Assembly (NCBI RefSeq): GCF_000025225.2
Contig: NC_013895.2
Location: 1-64,000 of the forward strand
Direction: 5' to 3'
Origin: Mageeibacillus indolicus UPII9-5
GTDB taxonomy: Bacteria; Bacillota; Clostridia; Saccharofermentanales; Fastidiosipilaceae
DNA: 64,000 nt
Shown here: one piece after another, positions 43,663-53,338 of the stretch
Layout: each line of letters opens with the position of its first letter
How positions within the stretch are numbered: the stretch's first letter is position 1
The notes under the pieces: model-generated
Seen by the model: the letters and a program-made list of their open reading frames with translations, nothing else
The model's database searches: none
Told to the model about the DNA's origin: nothing
Position numbers and translations under genes: made by a program

Positions 43663-45054
43663 ATGTCTAAAGGTCAGGAAAATATTCTGGGAAATATGGT
43701 TCAGGGTGAGAAGCGTCCGACGGTGGCGTTGTTTAACTTGGGGTGTAAGGTTAACCGCTATGAAACGGATGCAGTGGCACAGCAGTTTGCTACGGCCGGC
43801 TACGAGGTGGTCGATTTCGATAGCGTTGCCGATATCTATGTTCTTAACACCTGCGCCGTTACCGGGGAGGCCGGTCGCAAATCTGGGCAAATGTTGCGGC
43901 GGGCGCGTAAAAAAAATCCGGCAGCAGTGGTGGCGGTGATGGGGTGCCACGTTCAACTGGGCGGCGAATGTTCTGCGGCTGATATTGTGGTCGGAACGCA
44001 GGGGAAAAAGCGGGTTTTTGCAGCAGTGGAGCATTTCCGGGCTGAATGGGCCGAACACAATTTTGCTGCAGATGCACGGCCGGCTCGCCTGGACATGATC
44101 CAAACTTTGGCACTTGCCGATGCCCCTGATTTTGAGGACTTTGGTGCTGTAGATCAGCAAAGCGAAACTAGGGCTTACATAAAAATACAAGATGGGTGTA
44201 ATAATTTCTGTTCGTACTGTGCTATTCCGTTCGCCCGGGGTCGGGTGCGCAGTCGTAGCGAGGAATCGATTTTGCGCGAGGGCCGCGGAATTGCGGCGGC
44301 AGGGTTTAAAGAGGTCGTAATTACCGGTATCCACGTCTGTTCTTACGGACGTGACCGGGGCGAAAGTTCCACTGCTCTCACTTCGCTTTGCGCAAAATTA
44401 GCGGAACTCCCGGGCTTGGAACGTATTCGTCTGGGATCGCTTGAGCCTTTGTCGGTTTCAGCGGCTTTTATAGAGGCGGCGTCAGCCAATCCCAAGCTTT
44501 GCCCGCATTTCCATTTGTCGTTGCAAAGTGGCAGCGATACGGTTCTGCGGCGGATGCGTCGGCGTTACACTACAGAGAATTATCGTCAAGTCGTGAACGG
44601 GTTGCGGGCGGCGTATGGTGAGCGTCTGGGACTTACGACAGATATAATTGTCGGATTCCCGGGCGAGACGGAGGCAGAATTTGCAGAAACTGTCGCTTTT
44701 TGTCGAGAAATGTCGTTTACCCGTATGCACATTTTCCGTTATTCTGAGCGTGCCGGAACGGCAGCGACGCAGTTTGAAGGTAAGGTTGAAGCAAGTGTGG
44801 CTGCTTACCGGGCAGAAGAATTGGCAAAGGTGGCGGCCGAATTGCAGGCGGCGCATCAGGCACGGCGACAGGGCAAGAATGATCTTGTCTTGCTTGAGCA
44901 AAGAGATAAAGAAGGTTATTTCGAAGGTTACGCGCCGAATTACGATCCGATTGTGCTTGGGTTTGACACCTCCGAACTCAAGTCGGGATTGATTATTCCG
45001 GTGCGGCTGATAGGAATTCGCAACGGTCGTTTCATCGGCCGACCGCTGAGCTGA
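43663..45054 (+). CDS. mtaB: tRNA t6A37 methylthiotransferase MtaB
   Basis: The 463-residue radical-SAM enzyme adds a methylthio group to t6A at position 37 of tRNAs. The N-terminal UPF0004 domain has the three cluster Cys (NLGCKVNRYE, LNTCAVT, VMGCHVQ). The radical-SAM cluster is CNNFCSYCAIP near 178-188, and a TRAM-like domain ends the protein. The motif set is of the MtaB (YqeV) branch and not MiaB. It starts at ATG 43663, divergent from the HPr-like gene. Confidence 0.9.
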   Translation: MSKGQENILGNMVQGEKRPTVALFNLGCKVNRYETDAVAQQFATAGYEVVDFDSVADIYVLNTCAVTGEAGRKSGQMLRRARKKNPAAVVAVMGCHVQLGGECSAADIVVGTQGKKRVFAAVEHFRAEWAEHNFAADARPARLDMIQTLALADAPDFEDFGAVDQQSETRAYIKIQDGCNNFCSYCAIPFARGRVRSRSEESILREGRGIAAAGFKEVVITGIHVCSYGRDRGESSTALTSLCAKLAELPGLERIRLGSLEPLSVSAAFIEAASANPKLCPHFHLSLQSGSDTVLRRMRRRYTTENYRQVVNGLRAAYGERLGLTTDIIVGFPGETEAEFAETVAFCREMSFTRMHIFRYSERAGTAATQFEGKVEASVAAYRAEELAKVAAELQAAHQARRQGKNDLVLLEQRDKEGYFEGYAPNYDPIVLGFDTSELKSGLIIPVRLIGIRNGRFIGRPLS

Positions 45055-45155
45055 TTTTTTACGAATAGTTAAAAAGTTATACACCATAATATTTTTGCGC
45101 CTGATAAAATATTATTATAAGAATGGCAGATGATGTGCCGGAAAAGGAGATAATT

Positions 45156-45419
45156 ATGGATGACAGTAGGACGACCAGATTTGTTCTAGGTCAAGATAAA
45201 CAAGCTGAAGCAGCCGAAATTATGCGTCAAGTCCTGGCCGCTTTGGAGGAGAAGGGATACAATCCTGTCAGCCAATTGGTGGGATATTTTTTGTCCGATG
45301 ATCCGACATATATCACTAATTACGCCAATGCACGCGGAGTGATTCGGCGTATGGAACGGGATGAGCTGCTGGAAGTAATACTGCAAAAGTATATAGCAAG
45401 TCTGAGGCAGGATGGCTGA
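45156..45419 (+). CDS. ireB: IreB family regulatory phosphoprotein
   Basis: This 87-residue protein has the IreB (UPF0297) pattern: TRFVLGQDK, EKGYNPVSQLVGYFLSDDPTYIT and ARGVIRRMERDELLE. In Enterococcus faecalis IreB is phosphorylated on Thr by the kinase IreK and limits cephalosporin resistance; N-terminal Thr residues are present here. AAGGAGA six bases upstream fixes the start at 45156. It heads an operon with ruvX and two DUF1292 genes, the usual Firmicute order. Confidence 0.92.
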   Translation: MDDSRTTRFVLGQDKQAEAAEIMRQVLAALEEKGYNPVSQLVGYFLSDDPTYITNYANARGVIRRMERDELLEVILQKYIASLRQDG

Positions 45420-45501
45420 ATGGACGGTACTGTTTAGTTGCAACAATCGCAGTGAAACTAAGTGACATAACAAATATTAACGGCGATATTTAATAACATT
45501 T

Positions 45502-45924
45502 ATGGAAAAGTATTTGGGCATAGACTATGGCCAGGCTCGCATCGGCGTTGCTGTCAGTGACGCTTTGGGTATAACGGCGCGGGGAATTGAAACAATTTGT
45601 TGGAACGGTGAAGAATTTACTAAGCCGGTGAACCGCATTTGCGAGTTGGCCAAGCAAAACGGCGTCGCGGCTATTGTTATTGGCTTACCACGGCGTACCG
45701 ATGGGAAAATCGGTGTAAGTGAGGAGAAAGCGCGTCAGTTGGGTGATCTTTTGCAAGAACTTACCGGTTTGAACATCATTTGGCGCGATGAACGGTACAC
45801 TACGGTTTTAGCACATCGGGTTTTAAATGAATCTACCGTGAAAAAAAGGCAAAAACGCAGTGTGGTAGATCAGGTGGCGGCGGAAATTATTTTGCAGGAT
45901 TTTTTGGAGAGCCTGCGTCTCTGA
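45502..45924 (+). CDS. ruvX: RuvX/YqgF, Holliday junction resolvase-like RNase H fold
   Basis: The 140-residue protein starts with LGIDYGQARIGVAVSD, holding the first catalytic Asp, followed by IVIGLPRRTDGKIG, WRDERYTTVLA and a final acidic motif RSVVDQVAAEIIL. These are the YqgF motifs. The family acts on pre-16S rRNA 5' ends and may process branched DNA. It is located in the conserved ireB-ruvX-DUF1292 string. Confidence 0.93.
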   Translation: MEKYLGIDYGQARIGVAVSDALGITARGIETICWNGEEFTKPVNRICELAKQNGVAAIVIGLPRRTDGKIGVSEEKARQLGDLLQELTGLNIIWRDERYTTVLAHRVLNESTVKKRQKRSVVDQVAAEIILQDFLESLRL

Positions 45925-45985
45925 CTGCTTTACAAGCGGAATGTATGCTATAATCGAAAATATATGACAATACGGAGGAACTCCT

Positions 45986-46420
45986 ATGCTAAATTTAAAC
46001 AATATTTTTTATTCTGACGAGTGTGATTGTGGTTGCGGCCATACGAAAGAACACGAGCATGAGCACGACCTTGAACATGAACATTCTTGCGGTTGCGGCT
46101 GTGGCTGTGAGGATGAAGGCGAAATCGGTGAAAGTATCGTCACCATGGTCGATGAAGAAACCGGGGAAGAGTACCAATTCTCAATAGTTGACGATTTCGA
46201 TTTTGAAGGCGAGGTTTACTGCGTACTTTTGACAGTGGACAAAGACCCTGAAGCTTTAATTGTTAAAGTGGTCACCGATGAGAATGACAATGACTATTTT
46301 ATGAGTTTGGAAGATGAAGAATATGACCGCGTATCAGCTGAATATGAAAGAATTTTGGCTGAAGCGGATGATGAAGATGACGACGGATCCGAGTACGTTA
46401 TTGAGGGCGGAAAGGAATAA
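45986..46420 (+). CDS. DUF1292 protein with His/Cys-rich N-terminal extension
   Basis: The C-terminal ~100 residues form the usual acidic DUF1292 domain (VDEETGEEYQFSIVDDFDFEG, EYDRVSAEYERIL). Ahead of it lies an unusual cluster, residues 12-44, with CDCGCGHTKEHEHEHDLEHE then HSCGCGCGCEDE. It holds seven His and eight Cys and looks like a metal-binding patch. DUF1292 proteins follow ruvX in many Firmicutes, but their function is unknown. GGAGG lies upstream of the ATG. Confidence 0.9.
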   Translation: MLNLNNIFYSDECDCGCGHTKEHEHEHDLEHEHSCGCGCGCEDEGEIGESIVTMVDEETGEEYQFSIVDDFDFEGEVYCVLLTVDKDPEALIVKVVTDENDNDYFMSLEDEEYDRVSAEYERILAEADDEDDDGSEYVIEGGKE

Positions 46421-46426
46421 GAGATC

Positions 46427-46828
46427 ATGTCTCTGTTTAGAAGATCCGTAACTTCCGGTCAAGCGCCGCGTGGGCTAAGAAACTCGCGGCGTTTGCCGCC
46501 GGCGGCCGAGCAGCAGATGGCGGCGGCGATCGTTGCCCGTGACGGCGAAGAAGAAACATTGGCCGTATTGGAAGATGTTGATACCGGTGTAGAGTTTTAT
46601 ATGGACATAATCGACCGTTTTGCATTAAACGGTAGAAATTATATCGCTTTGTTCCCCTTGCCGGATAAGCGACAGACGACTTTACCTGAGTTGGTTATAT
46701 TGCGAGTGATTAGTGGTGACGGGCAGAGTGTAAACTCGCTTTTTGAGTCAATCCGGGACCGGAGTGAACTGAATGCAGCTTTTGACGCGTTCAGTATCAG
46801 ATACGAGAGAAGTATATACAGTAAATGA
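46427..46828 (+). CDS. Second DUF1292-like protein
   Basis: This 133-residue protein starts with a basic segment (FRRSVTSG... LRNSRRLPPAAEQQ) and continues with VLEDVDTGVEFYMDIIDRFALNGRNYIALFPL, a pattern parallel to the preceding DUF1292 domain. It starts six bases after that gene and overlaps the next by four (ATGA). Together they look like an ancient duplication in which one copy became basic at the N-terminus and the other gained a His/Cys patch. Confidence 0.75.
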   Translation: MSLFRRSVTSGQAPRGLRNSRRLPPAAEQQMAAAIVARDGEEETLAVLEDVDTGVEFYMDIIDRFALNGRNYIALFPLPDKRQTTLPELVILRVISGDGQSVNSLFESIRDRSELNAAFDAFSIRYERSIYSK

Positions 46829-47913
46829 AATTGCCGACAGAGAAAAATCCTTTTGCCGTGGCAGGGCCGATAGAATTTACTAAGCTTGAAGTTGCTGACC
46901 GCGACTTATATTTAAAATATTATAACCGCAATCCCATATATATATCAGACATTTGTTTTAATAGCAGAATTGCCTGGAACGGTGGTTTCAATTATCATAA
47001 GGCGGTAATAGCGGATACGTTGGTGGTAGTTGCTTATGATGACCGTTTTACCGATTTTCATTTTGCGGCACCGGTGGGGTTGCATGGTAGCACGGATCTG
47101 CAAGCGATCATCGATGTGCTTTGGGATCCGTATGCGGCGTTGTCCGCGGTATTGCCGCGTAAAGAAAATCTACAGAACTATAGATATATAACTACCGGTG
47201 AGAACGGGGAGTTTTGTGAGTTGCCGGTGCCGACACTTGCTCAGGAAGAAATCCCGGGTGCAGATAAGGGAAACAGCCCGTTTTTGCGGTTTATGTTTGT
47301 AGATGAAACGCAACTGTCATACTTTACGAACTTAAAAGGTTACCGGACGGAAGTATATTATAATCCGGATTATTCGGATTACTTCTATGATGGGGAAAAA
47401 ATGCGGACGCTGGCCGGCAAGGCTTTGCATGCGAAACGAAATCATCTAACTCAGTTTATGAATGATCATCCGAATGCCGTTTATGCTCCGTTGCAGGCAA
47501 GCGATGGGCCCGATGCCGTATTACTCAGCAGGGTATCTGCTTTGGCGGCCGGTAAGGACCCGGATAATATCAAACAGGGCGATAGCCCGGCCATAGCCGC
47601 GTTTTTTGCGGCCTTTCCCCAATTGCTAACCAGGGGTGGCACAATCCGCGAAAACGGTGAGCTGTTGGCTTTTGCCGCATATTCGCAAAATGGGGATGAC
47701 TGCGTTTTCTGTCATTTTGAAAAAGCGGCGGTTGGGCATGAGGATGCCTACGTAGCGATCAACGCGTTGACTTTACGCAATGAATTCCCTAATGTAAGAT
47801 TCGTAAATCGTGAGGAGGATATCGGTTTGCCGCATTTGCGCAAGGCAAAAATGTCTTATCACCCGTTGAAGAAAATCAATAAATATGAAGTGTGGATCTA
47901 TCGTCTCCGATGA
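46825..47913 (+). CDS. DUF2156 protein (LPG synthase C-terminal-like)
   Basis: The 362-residue soluble protein shows the GNAT-like DUF2156 pattern, ending REEDIGLPHLRKAKMSYHPL then KKINKYEVWIY. This matches the catalytic part of phosphatidylglycerol lysyltransferases (MprF) but without their membrane domain. Family members without membrane helices are common in Clostridia and their substrates are unknown. The start codon overlaps the previous stop, so translation is coupled. Confidence 0.82.
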   Translation: MKLPTEKNPFAVAGPIEFTKLEVADRDLYLKYYNRNPIYISDICFNSRIAWNGGFNYHKAVIADTLVVVAYDDRFTDFHFAAPVGLHGSTDLQAIIDVLWDPYAALSAVLPRKENLQNYRYITTGENGEFCELPVPTLAQEEIPGADKGNSPFLRFMFVDETQLSYFTNLKGYRTEVYYNPDYSDYFYDGEKMRTLAGKALHAKRNHLTQFMNDHPNAVYAPLQASDGPDAVLLSRVSALAAGKDPDNIKQGDSPAIAAFFAAFPQLLTRGGTIRENGELLAFAAYSQNGDDCVFCHFEKAAVGHEDAYVAINALTLRNEFPNVRFVNREEDIGLPHLRKAKMSYHPLKKINKYEVWIYRLR

Positions 47914-47939
47914 ATTGGAAGGGTTAAAATGGCACAGGT

Positions 47940-48974
47940 ATGAATAAACGCAAAAATTTACATTTTACGATCGGCAATATTTTTATTCCTTTGATGGGCT
48001 TAGTCCTTTTCTTGATTACGGTTATTGTTGCGGCAACCGTCTATGGTATATATGCGGTTTTGACAACACATCAGACGTTATCACCTGAGTTCATTGTTGA
48101 AACGGCTACGGATAATATGGTTGGCTTAATATATTCTTTGATACAAATTATCTTGTTTGCGGTAATCCTATATTTTTGCCGGCGGCGAGGGAAACCATAT
48201 CTCTTCACTCGGTTGCCGCATCTATTAAGTTTACCTTTGCTGGTGGTAGTTGCTGGCGGCGGTGTCGGTTTGGCTACGCTTTGGCTGAATCTGGCTCGGA
48301 TTTTGGGCAATCACTTTTCTTTTTGGGCGGCCAATGTGGAAAGATATGAGACCTTGATCGCTACGCTCGAGTCGCCGGAACGATTTTTGTTGATGGTGTT
48401 GAGCACTTGCATTTTGGTGCCGTTTGCCGAGGAGCTTCTATTCCGCGGAATCGTTTTAAGCGAGTTTAAACTGTGTTTGAAGCCTACGGTGGCGGCGGTG
48501 ATGGCCGGGATCTTGTTCGGGCTTTTTCACGCCGATTGGATTCAATCTATCTACGCGGGGATTTTGGGCATTGTTTTAGGCTTGGTGTATGTTTGGACGG
48601 AATCTATCTGGGCCTCTATTTTTATGCACATAGTTTTCAATTTGCTGGGTGGGGCGCTTTCTACTTGGCTGAAAGACGATGTCAAGGGTACGGCAATATA
48701 CACAATCGCTATGTATGCTTTGTTGGTGCTGAGTCCGTTTGCCTTGGTCGGGTTAGCTAAACTGCGGCGGAAAGGGGAAACGGTGGCCCGGGGATCGGCG
48801 GTTTGGGCTGCGCAGGTTGCCCAACAAGAAATGAATGGGGTCGGTGGTAGCGGTGACCTGCATACGGGTAGTACGGGTGCCGGTTTTGGCTCAAGTGCAG
48901 CAAATGTCACAAATGTGACTGGTTCGGATACTGCGGCTCCGGCAGATCAAGGAGCTACAAGGCCGAAATTATAA
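47940..48974 (+). CDS. CPBP family intramembrane metalloprotease
   Basis: The 344-residue membrane protein has the CPBP (Abi/CAAX protease) motifs in order: EELLFRGI near 163-170, FGLFHADW (His near 197) and MHIVFNLLGG (His near 230). About eight membrane helices are present. Such proteases act in prenyl-protein processing, bacteriocin immunity or signalling; which applies here is unknown. The last ~45 residues are a Gly/Ser/Thr/Ala-rich low-complexity tail. Confidence 0.88.
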   Translation: MNKRKNLHFTIGNIFIPLMGLVLFLITVIVAATVYGIYAVLTTHQTLSPEFIVETATDNMVGLIYSLIQIILFAVILYFCRRRGKPYLFTRLPHLLSLPLLVVVAGGGVGLATLWLNLARILGNHFSFWAANVERYETLIATLESPERFLLMVLSTCILVPFAEELLFRGIVLSEFKLCLKPTVAAVMAGILFGLFHADWIQSIYAGILGIVLGLVYVWTESIWASIFMHIVFNLLGGALSTWLKDDVKGTAIYTIAMYALLVLSPFALVGLAKLRRKGETVARGSAVWAAQVAQQEMNGVGGSGDLHTGSTGAGFGSSAANVTNVTGSDTAAPADQGATRPKL

Positions 48975-48986
48975 CGGAGATTTACC

Positions 48987-51900
48987 ATGTTACGCCACCT
49001 CCTAAAAGAAAGAATAGCTCAGGTCGCGCGCAACCGTCGGGTAAAGCTCGTAAGTGTGGCGGTCTTGGCAGTACTGATTCCGGTTGCTGGGATCTTGACC
49101 TATCTCAATGAATTGATTGGTGACACAAATCGTTTGGAATACAGTGTTGATTTGCGTCCGGATAACTACAGGTCAGCTTTCAGTTGGTACGGGGTTGGCG
49201 TTACTTGGGATCATCATCAGGGTGACAATTTAATTCGCAACGGCGAGTTCGATAGTTTTGCCGCTAAATTTTCCGCTCCCGTGGTATATAAAACAGCACT
49301 GGGGCCGGAGTTGCCTTTGAACATAAAGCCGGATGAAATACCCTACACTACCAGCTTAATCGGCGGAAAAGTGAGGCCGATGCATAGTCAGCACGATCAT
49401 GAGCAAAGCGGCAGTATTATCGGCATCAATCCTTTGATTTTTCGGCAGCCTCATGATATGGAAATTGAATATGAGGGTGAAATAAAGGATGGGGCCTTCA
49501 GATACAACGAAAATGGCGGAACGTCGGATTGTGTATGGGTCGGTAGTGGCGGCTTGGTTATATATCATTCGCAAACAACGTCAAGTGAAATTATTTCGGC
49601 TTTTACGGATGACGATTTAGTTCAGGTTGTGGGAAATTCCGCCGGATATTTGGCGCGTTCGGGGCGCGGCGAGGTGTGGAGTAGCAGTGACGGTCAGCAT
49701 TGGCAGAAGTTTGCCGGGGCAAGCAAAATTGATTATATGGCGGCTTCTGCAACCGAGTTTGTTTTGTTAAATAACCGTCATGATTTAACTTTTATCGACA
49801 GTAATCGTGAGGTGCATCAAGGGAAGTTTAGCCGAGATTTGAGGCCGGAAAGCACAGTGTGTTTTCAGCAAAAATTTTTGACGTTGGATCAGCAGGGACG
49901 GCCGCGATGGGTGAAAAAGGCGGGGGATGAGGCCTGGCCTGCGGCGAATTTTGTTCCGAATATTGTTCCGACACGTACAGTTGTTCATGGCGATAACTTG
50001 TTCATGGTTTCGTCGCGCGGTGAAATCGAGGTCGGGAATTTTATGAACGGGTTCCGAATAGTGAATCGGCATCCTTTAATTGAAAATCCAGATGTCCAGG
50101 CGGTTTTAGCCGGAAAGCCGTTTAAGATCGAGCAAATGATCGTTTTTTCGACAGACAAGCTGGGGTTCGTTTTGGCGGAGGCCGGGTTGTGGGCGTATGA
50201 TGTAGGCAGGGATGAACTAAAGCAGTTGCAAGATGGGTTGGATTCGGTAAAGCGAGCGATGCTTTTGCCGGGAGCCAATTTTTTGACGGTATCAGCTGAT
50301 CGGGCGATTATACGTTACCAGCTGACAGCGGGTTTGCGGCTTAAAGGTGATCGGGAGCTGAATAATATTCAGGCCGGTGACCGTTTGATTATAAGTAGGA
50401 ATTTGAAGCCGGAGGGGGTACCGTTGTTTTGGCATGTGGCAAATGGAACGGCTAAGGCGACCGGATATATTCAAAGCGCGGCGGACAGTAATTCTTCTTA
50501 TGACAATTATTTGGAGTTGCATCCTAAGCGAGCTAATCGTGCCGAGCAAGGTGAGCAGGTAACTCCGGCGGAAATGCCGGCCGGGGGTGGTTTTGGTGGT
50601 ATTGGAAACGGATCTGTAGCAGTAGATGTGGTTCCGGGCGCAGGCTTTGCTGCGGAAGAGGGAGAAGCGGACGCAAATGCAGCTGAGCATGACCTTGTTT
50701 TACAGCAAAAGATGGTTTTGAATGGCAACAATTTTCTCAAACGCCGGGTTTATTTGTTGCGTCTGCGGGCAAAGTTGTTAGACGAGGACGTAGGGGGTGG
50801 CTTCACGCCTGAATTAAGCGTGCGTGGAGGTAAGACGGCCGCCATTTTTCATTTGAGTAATTTAAGCAACGTTTGGCAAACTTATGAATTTAAGCTGGTT
50901 TCAGATCCGGACTTTTCCGGCAAAGAGACGGAATTTACTTGGCAATTGCGCACGGCGCACAGCATGGGTATCGACAATGTGTATTTTGGCTTAGCTGAGA
51001 ACAATAATATAGGAACGATGCGCACAGAGCAACTTAAAGAATTGGCTCCTGCTCCGAGTTTATTGCGGCTAAATGGGTTGAACATCGGGCGTAACGGCTA
51101 TCCGGAATTCAGTTGGCTTACTAAGCGTAATATGGAAGCGTGGCTTATTTTGAATAATAAGAGTTTTGGTGCTGTCGCCTACACTTTGTATGATGGTCTT
51201 GCCTTGGCCGAAAGTCTGCGCACCAATGTTTGGTTGGTGATCAATCCTTATGTATCAGCTGAAGAAATAGATGATTTGCTGGAGTATCTTGTTGGTTCTG
51301 TTTATACCGGCAAAGGTGAAATAAGGCGGGGACAAGGTCATCCTGCGCCGTGGGCATTGAGTTTTAAGCGGATTTTTATTGAGGTTGCCGATGAAGACGG
51401 CGGTCTTTTATCTGATCGTGATCGTGCTGACAGTGTCGATAATATTTTGCGTAAATTTAAAATATCCTCTTACTATCAAGAAGTGAAGAATAAGCTTTTT
51501 TTTGTTGACGGCATGAATTATAACAAAAATGAAAAATTATCGGCGGCTGATGAACACGCGACTGCTTTGACGGCAGGTTTTGCCGAGGGTTTATCGGCTG
51601 AAGACGTTTATCATGCGTTGATAAGCATAATGCCGCGGCAGGGTTATGTGGGTGAAAGCGGGCACGAACTGATAAGTGAGGCTTCGCTGGAGGCAATCAA
51701 TGGGAAACGTCCGCGTCTGGCGAAATTAGCGCAAATTGTTTTGGCTGGTAAGGGAAAGGTATTGACGCAAATCAACTATAAATTGCCGCTGAGGCATGAG
51801 GCGGCGGAGAATGAGTTGTTGGGGAGTCTTTTGTCGATTTATCAGGCGGAAGGGAATGGGTTGCATCGGATTTCGATTCGTCAACAACCTGAGATAAGCA

Positions 51901-52166
51901 ATATCGATACGGCGGTCCGTGAAAAAATTGATGCGTTCGGTTCCGTCGGTGGTGACGGGAAAGTCAGTTTGATTTTTACGAATAATAGTTCGATTGAGGT
52001 CAACTTGAATTTGAAATTTAAGCAGAAGGAATTTAAGTTGAAGGAAACTGTTTATGACGGAAATGGAAAGCGGCTGGCAAGTGATAGTTTTAGCAATGGG
52101 GACTTTAGTCTGAAAATTCCCCCGGATGGGGTTATCACTTTGAATGGGAGTTTGCCGGAAAACTAG
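48987..52166 (+). CDS. Large membrane-anchored extracellular protein, unassigned
   Basis: The 1059-residue protein has one N-terminal signal anchor (VKLVSVAVLAVLIPVAGILTYL) and a long extracellular part. NLIRNGEFDSF near 80 and SNVWQTYEFKLV near 620 are typical of jelly-roll carbohydrate-binding segments. Residues ~200-450 contain repeats like EVWSSSDGQHWQKF, fitting a beta-propeller. Near 735-800, AESLRTNVWLVINPYVSAEE then IDDLLEYLVG recalls the barrel of GH51-type enzymes, and the end resembles their terminal beta domain. I cannot assign catalytic residues. A Gly-rich insertion lies near 525-560. GGAG precedes the ATG. Confidence 0.65.
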   Translation: MLRHLLKERIAQVARNRRVKLVSVAVLAVLIPVAGILTYLNELIGDTNRLEYSVDLRPDNYRSAFSWYGVGVTWDHHQGDNLIRNGEFDSFAAKFSAPVVYKTALGPELPLNIKPDEIPYTTSLIGGKVRPMHSQHDHEQSGSIIGINPLIFRQPHDMEIEYEGEIKDGAFRYNENGGTSDCVWVGSGGLVIYHSQTTSSEIISAFTDDDLVQVVGNSAGYLARSGRGEVWSSSDGQHWQKFAGASKIDYMAASATEFVLLNNRHDLTFIDSNREVHQGKFSRDLRPESTVCFQQKFLTLDQQGRPRWVKKAGDEAWPAANFVPNIVPTRTVVHGDNLFMVSSRGEIEVGNFMNGFRIVNRHPLIENPDVQAVLAGKPFKIEQMIVFSTDKLGFVLAEAGLWAYDVGRDELKQLQDGLDSVKRAMLLPGANFLTVSADRAIIRYQLTAGLRLKGDRELNNIQAGDRLIISRNLKPEGVPLFWHVANGTAKATGYIQSAADSNSSYDNYLELHPKRANRAEQGEQVTPAEMPAGGGFGGIGNGSVAVDVVPGAGFAAEEGEADANAAEHDLVLQQKMVLNGNNFLKRRVYLLRLRAKLLDEDVGGGFTPELSVRGGKTAAIFHLSNLSNVWQTYEFKLVSDPDFSGKETEFTWQLRTAHSMGIDNVYFGLAENNNIGTMRTEQLKELAPAPSLLRLNGLNIGRNGYPEFSWLTKRNMEAWLILNNKSFGAVAYTLYDGLALAESLRTNVWLVINPYVSAEEIDDLLEYLVGSVYTGKGEIRRGQGHPAPWALSFKRIFIEVADEDGGLLSDRDRADSVDNILRKFKISSYYQEVKNKLFFVDGMNYNKNEKLSAADEHATALTAGFAEGLSAEDVYHALISIMPRQGYVGESGHELISEASLEAINGKRPRLAKLAQIVLAGKGKVLTQINYKLPLRHEAAENELLGSLLSIYQAEGNGLHRISIRQQPEISNIDTAVREKIDAFGSVGGDGKVSLIFTNNSSIEVNLNLKFKQKEFKLKETVYDGNGKRLASDSFSNGDFSLKIPPDGVITLNGSLPEN

Positions 52167-52180
52167 TGTTGTTCGGGAGC

Positions 52181-52246
52181 GGTGCATCGTCTGGCGCAGG
52201 GTGGTGCATTGCCTAGAGCAGGGCTGTGCATCGCCTGGAATAGAGC
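52181..52246 (+). repeat. Three 22-bp tandem repeats between convergent genes
   Basis: Units start at 52181, 52203 and 52225 with (G/T)GTGCAT(C/T)G(T/C)CT(G/A)G. They lie in the 92-bp gap between the large extracellular protein gene and the HAD gene. Confidence 0.85.
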
Positions 52247-52258
52247 GGTTGCAGGCGT

Positions 52259-53287
52259 TTACAGCAAATAGGTTTCGCAAAATTCGGCAACACCGTCAGC
52301 GTTATTGTTCCCCGTACGATAAGCGGCCTTGGCTGCAATGTTTGGAGTGGCATTGGCCATGGCTACGGAATGTGGGAAAGTTGCAAACATCGGCAAATCG
52401 TTGCCGGCATCACCAAAGACTAAAACTTCATCCAGTTGTAGGTGCAGGTATTCGACTAGTGCTTTTATACCGGCGACTTTGGTACAGTTACCGGCGTTGT
52501 ATTCGCGGTTGCCGAAGGCTGAGTTGGTAATGATCAAATCTTTAATTGGGGCGCATTTACGGTCTAGCTCCGCCAATAATTCAGGGGTTGCTTGCGGCAT
52601 GACCACTTTGCTAATTTTTCTTGCGGCGACAAATTCAAACAGATCGGGGACGGTGTGGCGTGAGCGGCGCATATCAATTAATTTGGCCGGGCTGTATAGA
52701 CTATCTCGATAAAATTGGCGACGAGCATTGTCGGTGTACGCTTCGCCGGCGAAATATACTTCGAAATAGAGGGGGAAGGCGGCCAAAACACGCAGCACGG
52801 CGGTTACAGTCGCTCCGGAAAGGGGTAAGGTGCTAAGGCAAATGTTGCGTTTTAAGTCCCAAGTTTCAGCTCCATTGGCCAAAACCGCATAGTGCAGGTC
52901 GGTTTCGCGGCATAAGTTGAGTGGCAGACGGGATAAAATGCGTCCGGTCGCAATGGTGAAGTCTATGCCATTTTTAGCTAGGCGACATATGGTTTGAGCC
53001 GTGCGCGGAGAAATGCAAGAGGCATCGGTGAGGAGGGTTCCGTCTAAATCGCTGGCAACAAGTTTTATCTTGCCGCGTAATTTGTCGGGTGTTGGTGTTG
53101 AGCTCCGGGCAAAGTGGGTTGTTCGGGAATCAACGCAAACTGGGGTTGTCAGGCTTACCAAAGCCGGGGCTGATTCGGCGGTATCAACGCTGGCGCTGGT
53201 GCTGTTGCCGGTGGTGCTGACACTGCTGGTGCTGTTGCCGGCGTTGCCGCTGCCGGCATATCTTTTATAGTTATGCGTGCCTAACAT
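52259..53287 (-). CDS. HAD-superfamily (Cof-type) phosphatase with Ser/Thr-rich N-terminus
   Basis: The enzyme starts properly near residue 75 with LVASDLDGTLL (nucleophile Asp), continues with FTIATGRI and ends with DEVLVFGDAGNDLPMFATF, the Cof-type HAD pattern. Such enzymes dephosphorylate sugar phosphates or flavin precursors. Before the core lies a 70-residue low-complexity stretch (GNAGNSTSSVSTTGNSTSAS and onward) partly encoded by a 30-bp DNA repeat (53196 and 53226). Translation could also begin further in, but no better start with an RBS is visible. Confidence 0.85.
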   Translation of the reverse strand: MLGTHNYKRYAGSGNAGNSTSSVSTTGNSTSASVDTAESAPALVSLTTPVCVDSRTTHFARSSTPTPDKLRGKIKLVASDLDGTLLTDASCISPRTAQTICRLAKNGIDFTIATGRILSRLPLNLCRETDLHYAVLANGAETWDLKRNICLSTLPLSGATVTAVLRVLAAFPLYFEVYFAGEAYTDNARRQFYRDSLYSPAKLIDMRRSRHTVPDLFEFVAARKISKVVMPQATPELLAELDRKCAPIKDLIITNSAFGNREYNAGNCTKVAGIKALVEYLHLQLDEVLVFGDAGNDLPMFATFPHSVAMANATPNIAAKAAYRTGNNNADGVAEFCETYLL

Positions 53288-53338
53288 TTTGCTGTACCTG
53301 CTTTTTAATTTCGATTTTTCGCTATGACACCACGCCGG

